NCBI GenBank assembly: GCA_037176725.1
Contig: JAZBRS010000020.1
Span: forward strand, 91,520,001-91,584,000
Direction of reading: 5' to 3'
Length of the DNA: 64,000 nt
Origin: Posidonia oceanica
Taxonomy: Eukaryota > Streptophyta > Magnoliopsida > Alismatales > Posidoniaceae
A model generated the notes under the pieces. That model saw nothing but the letters and a program-made list of their open reading frames with translations, made no database searches and was not told the DNA's origin. Position numbers and translations under genes: made by a program. Shown one piece after another: positions 44,758-54,369 of the stretch (position 1 is its first letter; each line of letters opens with the position of its first letter).

Positions 44758-46116
44758 AGCGGACGGCGAGCGAAAGCAAACAGGTCTGCGGCTGAAGGCA
44801 GGGGCACAAGACCTAAGGAGAGCTACTGTTGGAGGCGACAAACAGCTCAGAGACGGGGAGGGGTGCTCAGGATCCTAGCCGAAGGAATCCGCACCTACCT
44901 GCAAAACAAATAAACACATTAGAGGTTGGATGCAGAAAGAGTTATTAGGGGTGGCATGATGCAGATGAATGCTCTAATATGTGCTCTCTTACCATGCATG
45001 TCCCGAGTAGATGACCTACCAGGATGCACTCAGGGGTAATGGGATTATGTAGACTCCAGGTTAGAAAAAAGGCTCCCGTCTCGACCCTGCCAAAGCTCAG
45101 GTATAATAGGTGGTGCATTGGTGGCCTCGACCTTGCTAGAAGCATGGGTGGTACCCTCCAATAACACCGACGCGACCCCTGGACAAGGGGAGATAGACCG
45201 ATCTACTCACACCACACCAAAGTGTTGGGAGCAAGAGACCGGGACTATCCTTCTCAGACTATGGGTTGACTCAGGTGAGAAGAATGCATGCTTTCTAAAT
45301 GCTGATGCAAATGCTTTAGAGCGTTTTACTTGCGTTTTATTAACTAGGGGAAAAAATTGCAAGTTTTGGCTCTAGTTGTGCTTAGATGTTATTGCTTTGC
45401 TTTATTGTGGCTTTTTAGATTAAGCAAAAGGGAAGCAAGCAAGTTTCTACTATCCTAGGCATGGCATATGTGAATGGGAGAGAAACAAGAAGTCATGGCA
45501 TGCAAGCAATTCACACAGCAAGGCAAAAGACATGGGCATGGCATATGTGAATGGGAGAGAAACAAGAAGTCATGGCATGCAAGCAATTCACACAGCAAGG
45601 CAAAAGACATGGGCATGGCATGTGCAAGTGTATGTGGTCATGATAGTGAAAGGGGAAACACTTATCATAGTAAAAGGCAAGTATGCATAGCATGTGCAGG
45701 TGTAGTGGCATTGCATTGGTGTAAAAGAAAGCATTCATCATTCAAAAGGCATGCATGGTGTGCCAAGCAAGTATTTAGACATGTGATGCAAGTAAATAAA
45801 GCAGCATAAGCAATCATGGCATAAAGCAGGTAAATAAACAAGCAGGCAGCTAAGTAGGTAAGGCAAGCGGAAGCAAAAAGGCAAGCAAAACACAGAAGCA
45901 AGCAGCGAGAAAGCCAAGACGAAAGCCGGAGTACTGCTCCCCAGTGGAGTCGCCACTGTGCGACTCTGCTGGGAGCCGACACAGGCAAGCAGGCACACAG
46001 ACACGGCAAGCAGGGGCACGAGGCAAGCAAGGGAATGCAGAATGCAAGTGGCGAGAAAGCCAAAGCGAAAGTCGGAGTCTGGAATCTTCAGCGGAATATC
46101 TGTTGGTGATTCCCAT
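44758..46116 (-). other. E3 untranslated leader
   Basis: Non-coding. Contains the acceptor-like TTTTGCAG|GTAGGTGCGG (AG complement at 44899-44900), 142 bp before the gag ATG. At 45458-45611 there is a perfect 77-bp tandem duplication. At 45937-45975 an extra primer-site-like sequence and its inverted partner form a near-palindrome. Confidence 0.6.
45458..45611. repeat. Perfect 77-bp tandem duplication
   Basis: Two identical 77-bp units starting GGCATGGCATATGTG at 45458 and 45535; a third partial copy begins at 45612. E2 has a single related copy at about 27540-27660 on the other strand. Confidence 0.92.
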
Positions 46117-46135
46117 CTCCCCAGCGAAGTCGCCA
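46117..46135 (-). other. E3 primer-binding site
   Basis: TGGCGACTTCGCTGGGGAG on the minus strand, one base inside the 5' LTR edge at 46137. Same type as E2. Confidence 0.8.
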
Positions 46136-46136
46136 C

Positions 46137-49100
46137 TATAGTAATCCTAAATTCTGATCGTCCATGCACGATACCAAAGCTCGCGTGTACCAATCAAATT
46201 AGGCTCACTATATGCGGTAGGATCCGAGGGAAGAAACTTGACTCGGAAACGCTGGCAAAAGAAAAGAAAAGAAAAGATAAAATAAGACAAATCAGAGTCG
46301 CCACTAGGTCTATTGAATTGGAAGACAGGGAAAACCGAGGGTAAAGCATGAAAAGACATGCAAAACCGGATGCGAATAGGGGGCAAAGGGATGCAATGCA
46401 ATGCTAAGCTATGCTATGACTCATGCCTAGGATAAAGGGAAGGTCGATGCGAGCCAAGAGAAAGGGCAAGGACTCCTGTTACGCACGGGGAAGGTGTTGG
46501 GCACCCCTGATACGTCCGAGAATCGGTCTTTCTTAGGCAATCTCGTGCTAATACAGGGAAATGCTAGCCTAATGCCTAAATGCAATGAATGCCTACTTGC
46601 TATGCATGGAAAATAAACGTGCTATCTATGTGCTCAGCAACGCTGCTAGTGTTCCGAACTAGGCGGACCCTGGCTCGTGAGAACTCCTAGGCAGTAAGCA
46701 TCATAGCCCTAAATGCAGATGCAGGCGATAAAACAAAGCTGCAGGGAAACCAAGCAATGCAAATGACATGCAAGAGGTAAAGCAAAACGGACACGGAAAA
46801 CGGTGCGAAATGTGGAAAACAATGCGAGGCGCGGAAAACGATGCAAGGCACGGAAAACAAGGCAAGGGCGCGAAAAACGAGGCAAGGGCGCGGAAAATGT
46901 AGCAAAGGCGCGGAAAACGAGGCGAAAGTGCGGAAAAGCAAAACAGGGGTCAGGTAGCATGCATGGGGGTTGCAATACACATTAGAAGCCATAAAACGCG
47001 AAAAACGATGAGCGGAACAAAATCGGCGTTTTAAAACTAAGTCAAGCCAATTGCAAGCGTTGGACGCTGGCAACAGCGGCGTCCAACGTTGGACGTTGCC
47101 ATTGCTGGCATCCAACACCTGCTGGAGGCAAACAACAAGCAGTTTTTAGAAAACGATGCATTCTAGCTATATGGATGCAATACAGATGCATGAATGCAAC
47201 TAAATGGGTGTATGACATGCAGGACTAACCTAACAGAGGATTAGAGGAGGAATCAGAGCAGGGGGCAAGCTAGGATCAAGGATCAAAGCAAGCAGGTTCT
47301 TGGACGCCCATGGGCATGGCGTCCAACGTTAGACGCGAGAGTGGCTAGCGTCCAACACAGGGCAGAGGAGAACAAGAGAAAGAAGCATGCAAATAACAAA
47401 CAAAAATAGGAACATGCATTTAGGCTACTGGGGATAAACATAAACTGAGCATACAAGCATGGGATCTCACAAAAAGCCAGAAACTTACCAACTGCAGCAT
47501 GTGCCAGGCCAGAGGCACAACCAGAACATTGGACGCGAGCTAGACCGGCGTCCAACAGGCGTCCAATGTTGGACGCCTGCACCAGCAGCGTACAACACCT
47601 TGGGAGGCACAAACACACAAAAAACTTGCATAAAATTAGCAAATGATCTAAAGAAGGCTGAAGAACAGTTGCAAAGGAAGCTAAACACGCATGTAAACGC
47701 AGAAGTCATGCAAAGAAACAGATCAGAACATCATGCAAGCTTTAAACAACAAAATGAGGGGTAAACGTAGAAGTCATGCAAAGAAACAGATCTGAACATC
47801 ATGCAAGCTTTAAACAACAAAATGAGGGGCTGGGACGTTAGACGTTGGAGACAGCAGTGTCCAACGTTGGACGTTGAAGCCTCTGGCGTCCAACGACCAC
47901 AGCATGCAGACCTACCTGTGCTAAGGGGGAGCTCAGCTCTAAACCCCACCTATATGCATGCAAACCACTAAGACATGCCAGAGCAAGAAAGAAACATCCA
48001 CAACATGCATTTAATCCAAGAAAAGCAAATAGAAAGAGAGCAAGCAAGGAAATAAAGGATTAAACTTGCAAAAGGAAGGCATGCAACTTGAAAGGACCTT
48101 GCAAAACCTAAGCATGGTTGCCATAGGGGCTAGGCATCTCTAAGCAAGCATGGTTCATAAGCAAATATCAAAAATAGGCATGGTGTAAGCATGGCAGCAA
48201 GCTACAGCTAACAGAGGTGTTGGACGCTAGGCGAACCTGCGTCCAACGTTGGACGCGGCTCACCCAGGCGTCCAATGCAGGCAGGAAGCAAGCAGACTTA
48301 AATCATGCAAAAAGGACTTAGGCATGGATCAAAACATGGATACAGGCATGGCATAGCATCTGGAAACGCATAAAGAAGGCATGTGGCACAAACTTGCAGA
48401 AACAAGCTAATAATAGAGCAAGGAAAGCATTAGAACAAAAGCTAAGGAAAGCAGGGTGTTGGACGCTGGCCTATGTCGCGTCCAACGTTGGACGCACCAG
48501 CTGGTGCGTCCAACACACTAAACTTCCTTCTGGCCACAAATCGCGGCCAAAAGGATTCAAAACTTCAAGAAAATGCATGGGAACATTCAACCTAGCATGC
48601 ATGAGCTACGGGGATAGAGAGCTTACCTCGTCGCGGCCTGGAACGGTGTGTCGACCTCCTTCACCGGCGCTGCGGAAGTGGACGACAGGCTGACTCCGGC
48701 GAGCTCGTGCGGCTAGCTGGGGGCACGGGAGTGGTCAGCGAAGGGTCCGAAGTGGAGGTGGATCTTTGGTCTTGCTCTGGAGGTGGAGAATTGCCGAGGG
48801 AGGGGGCTGTGCTGGTCTGTGCGTTCTGAGGAAGATGGCTGTTTGGTGCTGTTTTGTTCATGGGTTGCTTGGGTTTTGCTGCAAATGGCAGCGGATCAGA
48901 GGGGAATTGGCAGGCTTGCAGGGCTGTGGCAGGGCCTTTGAGTGTGAGGGAGCCACGAGGGATGGCAGGAGCATGTCAGTCGGCCGGTGAAGCCGCGGCG
49001 GAGGCTAACAGGGGCGGCTGAAGGCAGTGAGGAGATGAGAGAGCGGGAATGGTGCTGAGAAGGAGAAGATGGGTAGTAACTTGGCTTTGGAAGGTAGTGG

Positions 49101-49500
49101 ATGGCATGGAGTGCGAGAGGGGACAGGTAGTAAGTGCAGGGAGGCGGTGGAGTGGACGGGAGGTGAGCCGAAGGAGGCGGAGCAGCCGCTGCTGCAACCG
49201 AGTCGTTGGACGCTGGAGCAGAAGGCATCCAACGTTGGACGCTGGAATAGGACGCGTCCAACGTTGGACGCTGCCTATTCCAGCGTACAACACACTCAGT
49301 TGGCAAAATGTTACAAAAGGGCTTGGGCTTGGGCTGAAAAGGTTTAAAAAAGGTGTGAAAAGGCTTGGGGTTTAGGCTTGGGGTTTAGGTGAGGTTTTAG
49401 GGGTAGAAATGGGTTAGAAACAGGAGTGCCATTCCAGAGTCCACACGAGCCTGCAAGAGAAAACAACCAACTTCTGGGCTGTTAGAATGGGGTGTCTACA
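46137..49500 (-). repeat. E3 5' LTR (right copy)
   Basis: 3364 bp. Its terminal CA reads TA here (TATAGTAATCC instead of TGTAGTAATCC). It differs from the left copy by a 68-bp tandem duplication (47693-47828) and an extra GGCGTCCAACA in the third module. Hairpin modules at 47059-47117, 47298-47357, 47528-47597, 47836-47896, 48217-48278, 48457-48515 and 49204-49292. Splice-donor-like site GAG|GTAAGCT at 48625-48626 (minus). Confidence 0.92.
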
Positions 49501-50109
49501 GTGGGCAAGCTTTTTCTCTTTCTCACGGCCTCGCGAGTTCCTACTTGTTTCCCTTGTCCAGGGCGGACAAGGACCTTTTGCCTCCCCCAGACTAGCTACC
49601 CTAACTGCCCTAACGGCAAGCGCATTAGTCCTTCTGGAGCTGCTTTTGCGCAAGTTTGGACTAGCTGCCAACTTGTCGTTTTGCATCATAGCACTTTCTA
49701 CTTTTTCTTGCATCGCATCGCACCAGCATGCATCACATTGCACTACACCAGCATCCCATGTTTGGTAGCTGCATTAGCATCACTTCGCATTAGCATGCAT
49801 CACCACAGCATCTCCTCATACACAGCATCCGCACACGCCCACGTCGCCCTCGCCTCCCTTAGTGGAGCTCTGCGCGATGAACACAAGTACATATTGGTTC
49901 AACATCAGCATTAGCATCGCACACTAGTTTTTCTTTAGCATCTGCATTTGCATTCGCATTGTGGCAACGAGTCATGATTTTCGGTGCATCCACCGGATAA
50001 ATAACTCACACCTACAACAACATTTGGCTCTCATCGGCGTTAGGTGGGGTGTCTTGTCAACCCTGAGCCACGGTCTCGCTACGCTTGACTTCACTCAGGG
50101 AGGGGCATC
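49501..50109 (+). other. Right remainder of the E2 internal region, with polypurine tract
   Basis: 49501-49505 is the target copy GTGGG. The rest continues the E2 3' region: TCTCACGGCCTCGCGAG and CTTGTCCAGGGCGGACAAGG, GCATTAGCAT-rich words, then the pre-polypurine block. The polypurine tract AGGGAGGGGCATC is 50097-50109, directly before the 3' LTR. Confidence 0.8.
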
Positions 50110-53100
50110 TATAGGCATCCCATTTTGACAGGCTGAATTGGTGATTCTCTCTGAAACCCTAAAACCAAACCCAAAACAGCACCCATTTTCAAAACCAAAA
50201 CCCCAGGTTAGCACTCACCAAACCCTAGAAAAATCATAGAAAACTCTAGGAAATCCACACCTAAACCCTAGGTTTGCACTCACCTAAACCCTAGGTTAGC
50301 ACTCACCTAAACCCTAGGTTAAATCCTAGGTTTGCACTCACCTAAACCTTAGGTTAGCACACACCCAAGCCCAAGCCCAAGCCTTCTTTCTTTTCTCTTT
50401 CTCTTTTCTTGTTCTTCTTCTTCTTCTTCTTCTTCTTCTTCTTCTTCTTCTTCTTTTTCTCTTTTCTTCTTTATTCCTTTATTTCTCAAGTTCGGCCCAG
50501 CCCACTCCAATTCCTCCTCTTCTTTTTCTTTTCTTTTTTCCTCTTTTTTCCATGGCCCGACCCACTCTCCTCCTTCTTCCTTATTTTTCTTTCTTTCTTC
50601 CTTTTCCCTCCCAACTGCAGGCCCGACCATCTACCCACCTTCTCCTTCTTCTTCCTTCTTCTCCTCCCTCCCCCACCACCACTTACTTCCCACTCACCCT
50701 CACTTACTTCAGCACTAACTTCCTCCTTTCCTGCTCACCAGCAGCCAATCACACGGCCTCAACCCACTGCAATCCACTGCAAGCCTTAGCATCCACTTGC
50801 CCACCTATTCTCAGTGGCTTTCATCCAACAAAACCCATCCCTTCTCATCCATTCAACAGGGGGCAGGAGGCAGAATTCACAAATCCCACACACGCACAGC
50901 AGCAGCAGCAACCCAGCAGCAGAACCCATTTTTCTTCTACAAAGCATAGTATCCTTTTTTTCTCCCAAGCAACCACAGCATCCCCACGCTCCCACTCAGC
51001 CTTCCATCATCTCCCTTAGCCTTCCACGAAGCCACAAAGAGAGCTATGAAGCCACTGAGAGAGTTACACTGCAAAAGAGAGGAAAAAGTCATAGAGTGAC
51101 CCATTTCTTCAAACTAGTAGCAGAGCGGGAGGGAGAGCAATTAACTTGCTCCGGACCTTCCTCAGAGCACTAGCAACTCGCGCCGATCACGCCACGAGCT
51201 TCCAGCTCACCGCAGCGCCGCCGTGACCTCCAACTGCACAGCCGCACCCACTGGAGACCGGCAACCTTCCTCAGCCTTCCGTCCAGGTAACGAACCTCAC
51301 CTCTGAGTTCCTTTTAGCCTCGTCATGCTTCCTAGCTAGTTAGATGCATGTTTAGAGCTTCAGCGCCCGATTCGAGCTCTGCCGCTACAGTCATCTTCTC
51401 CGGTGACGATCCGTAGCTCCGCCACGCGCCGCTGTGCTCCAGACCTCCCTGACCTTCCGGATCGCTCCTCGAGCATCGTCGGACCTCCAGCAACTCAGTC
51501 TCGCTTCGCCCTTGCGCCGTCATTGCCCCTAGCACCCGTACCATCTCCGGCCTTCTCTACAGCAAACCGCCGACGTCGACAGCACGCCTCAGCCACCGTT
51601 TTGTGCCGCTGAACCCACTAGAGCATCCCGCTGGACCGCCTCCAGCTCCTGGTCGCCTCAGCACAGCCTCCCGCCCGCCGGACCGTCGCAGCATCACCTT
51701 CCTTCTTCGATGTAGTCGGCTGAGTTTGAAAGGCACTGTAGCACTATAGCATTTTAAGTTAAATGTTTGATTTTAAGTTCGTTTACTGCATTGCATTCAG
51801 GTCCTTAAGTTTGCTGTATTTGCATCTAGCTCCGGCATCAGTTGTTAAATCATTTAATCTGCATTTATAACTATATTGTATTGCATTAAATATCTGCATA
51901 TTTTAATAATTGCATTTAGGTCTGGTCACATGTCATCTGTGACTTAAATGTGATTTTTAACCTTATTACATTGTAATAAAGCCCTCTGAGTTTTAATTTT
52001 TACATTTAGGTCCAGTTCAATTTCAATTATGATTTAAATGTGAATTTTGAACTTTATTACATTGCAATAAAGCCCTGCAAGTTCCAATTATTTCATTTTA
52101 GTCCAGTTTACTTTCAACTGCCATTTAAAATGCAATTTTAAACCTTATTACTTTGTAATAAAGTCTAGCAAGTTTGCATTATTGCATTTAGGTCCAGTTT
52201 GCTTCCAACTGCCATTTAAATGCAATTTTAAACTTTATTACATTGCAATAAAGTCCTGTGACTTGCGTTTATTACATTTAAGTCCTTTTTGCATGCATGC
52301 ATCATTTAACTTGCAATTTTAATCATATTGCATTGCTTTAAATGCCCAATAGTTTTACAAATTGCATTTCAGTCCATATTTTAAACTGTTGCTTGTTTGC
52401 ATGCCTGTTTAGCTTTGCATTTTAAACCCTGCATGTTTTCAAAATTACATGTAGGTCCTTATGCCTAGTTTCCTCATGCTTGCATCCTACTTTGCATTTT
52501 AAATTCAACAGTTAGGTCTAATTGCATGTTAGTCCTAAAATCCACTGTTGTCTGCTTACCTGTTTCTTCTGCATTGCATTTAGGTCCAGCATGTTTTCAA
52601 AACTGAATGTAGGTCCATCTCTTGCACTGTTGCATGCATGTCTTTCAATTAATGTTGCATTCTGCCCATGCTTGCCTATTGCATTGCTGCATTACTTTTT
52701 TGCAGGCATTTATCCTATTACATTGCATTTTGCCATTTTTTTTGCATATAGGCCCTTGTATTTATTTTAATTGCACTTAGTTTCCTACATTTGCATTCTT
52801 GCATGCATCGCATCTTCATGTCATTGCATATAGCGCCTTTGCATCTTTTTTTAGCACCATTAGCCTCATTGCATATAGGACACCCTGCATAACACACACA
52901 TATGGGCATTTTGCACTTAGACCCCCCACTTAGACCACTTTTTCTGGCCCTTGAGCCATTTGACTTGATTCCTGAATAACTTTTGATCGGACCGTTGGAT
53001 CTTCACGATCTAAGTATCCAGGTCTTCCTGGTTGGATGATCTTTCATTCTAACCAAAGTTACTTCAGATCAGGCCTCAGATCTTCAAGATAAGCCCATCT

Positions 53101-53908
53101 GAATCACTGCATATCACTCATTGCGTTATCATTTGCATTGCATGCATCGTTTTCGTGATCTGTTTTCTCGTGCATGTAGATTAGGCTTTATCGCCTTTAC
53201 TTTGCTTTCCTTTGCATGCCACACACTTGCATTGCATGGTTTTTCACCCTTACATCGTTTCCCCTTTCCATGTCGCTTGCATTGCATGGTTTTCATTGTT
53301 GTTTTGTTTTATCGCCTGCATTTGCATTTAGGGCAATTATGCTTACTTCCTAGGAGTTCTTACGAACCAGGGCTTGCCCATTTGGAACACTAGCAGCGCT
53401 GCTGAGCACATAGATTGCACGTTTAATTCCCTGCATGCATCTTAGCACTTAGAGCATACCTTTGAGCATGTAATTAAGCATTCATGGCATTTAGGCATTT
53501 AAAGCATGCATCTTCCTGCATATGCGAGCGAGAATAGCCTAGAAAGACCGATTCTTCGGACGTATCGGGGGTGCCTAACACCTTCCCCGTGCGTAACAGG
53601 AGTCCTTGCCCTTTCTCTTGGCCCATAATGACCATTATGCCCTCATCCTAAGCACGAGTCATAGCATTGCATCCTTTTCTCATGGTTTTGCATGTCTTTC
53701 ATGCATTTCCCCGGTTTTCCTTGTCTCCCGACTTAATAGACATGGTGGCGACTCTGATTTAGTCTTATCTTTCTTTTTCCTCTTTTGCCAGCGTTTCCGA
53801 GTAGAGTTTCCTTTCTCAGATCCAGCCGCTAATAGTGAACCTACTTCTGATCGGTGCACGCGAGCTTTGGCATCGTGCATGGACGATCCGAATTTCAGGA
53901 TTACTACA
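50110..53908 (+). repeat. E2 3' LTR
   Basis: 3799 bp, the partner of 23516-27224. It starts TATAGGCATCCC, where the 5' copy has TGTAGACACCC, so its TG end is mutated, and ends GGATTACTACA. A longer copy of the CTAGGTTAGCACTCACCTAAACC repeat (50200-50360) accounts for part of the size difference. Very similar to the 5' copy in 26250-27100 versus 52930-53780. Confidence 0.92.
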
Positions 53909-54369
53909 GAAGCTGAGCAAGGTCTCCGTAATATGCCTTCAGGTGGGTGATGGGGCAGCCCCTACCATTGTACTTTTCAAAATCCAGGATACGGAATTTC
54001 GGTGGGAGCACCACCTCTGGAAAGCAATAGGGGTCCTAGAATTGGTAGGAGTGGAGGTCCGTGCCCTGCACTTGATGAAGTGCCTTCTCCAGAGCGGCAA
54101 ACCTGTTGTCGTTGGACTCTGGATTTGCTGTCGAAGGTGATGGGGCAGCGGGGGCAGGGACCACATACGCCGATTGGTCGCACCGAGGTGCTCCTCCGGA
54201 TCCACCATCGTGTTGCCTAGTGGCGCGACGTGATGGTCGGCGTATCCATGCAAGGGTGCAGTGAGTGGTGCTATGTATGCAGGGAAAGGATCATGCTGAT
54301 GCACAGGGTAAGGGTAAGCATGGTGCTGTGTAGTGAGTTGTGGGAGCAGCAGCTATCACTGTGCATTTT
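53909..54369 (-). pseudogene. gag: E1 gag, N-terminal side of the split
   Basis: Reads toward the left into the E2 edge: LEKALHQVQGTDLHSYQF, a stop, then FPEVVLPPKFRILDFEKYNG and RGCPITHLKAYYGDLAQL. The sentence resumes at 23515 with QADDRLLIRLFQ, exactly as in the unbroken E3 gag. Upstream parts match the E3 gag around 43640-44070. Similarity stops close to 54360-54369, where E5 begins. Confidence 0.85.

Larger units (their letters stand above)
34580..49500 (-). mobile_element. E3: reverse gag-only LTR element nested in E2
   Basis: Complete element of 14.9 kb: 5' LTR 46137-49500, primer site 46117-46135, gag 44757 down to about 42300, two hairpin arrays, polypurine tract 37905-37917 and 3' LTR 34580-37904. 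It has the same gene content as E2 (gag, no protease, RT or integrase), yet its LTR belongs to the E1 hairpin-module family, not to the E2 LTR type. It is innermost, so youngest of the three, and its gag has fewer stops. Confidence 0.92.
23516..53908 (+). mobile_element. E2: forward gag-only (non-autonomous) LTR element, split by E3
   Basis: Complete element with 5' LTR 23516-27224, primer site 27226-27245, gag 28361-30840, hairpin arrays, remnant of the PMD-like ORF, E3 insertion (34580-49500 plus one target copy), polypurine tract 50097-50109 and 3' LTR 50110-53908. Its 5-bp target copies are AAAGC and GAAGC. There is no protease, RT or integrase: gag is followed after about 0.2 kb by hairpin repeats. 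It must have moved with enzymes made elsewhere. Without E3 it is about 15.5 kb. Confidence 0.9.
7675..54369 (-). mobile_element. E1: reverse autonomous-type Tat/Ogre-like element, split by E2
   Basis: Reverse-strand element. From its 3' end: LTR 7675-11032, polypurine tract, hairpin arrays, PMD-like ORF, integrase/RNase H, RT, spacer, protease, gag. Gag is cut at 23515/53909 by E2, with target-site copies AAAGC (23511-23515) and GAAGC (53909-53913). The E3 gag reads GAAGC at this place, so the left copy has one mutation. E1 gag stops matching at about 54369; its N-terminal gag, leader, primer site and 5' LTR are not found to the right, so they were either deleted or lie beyond the window. Without E2, more than 16 kb of E1 remains. 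Pol is inactive (stops, lost catalytic Asp residues). Confidence 0.85.

Noticed and set aside
43837..44878. Plus-strand frames opposite E3 gag
   Set aside because: Antisense shadows of the gag frame, which has clear capsid-type motifs.
49487..49914. 140-aa frame right of E3
   Set aside because: Starts inside the E3 LTR end and runs into E2; a junction artefact.
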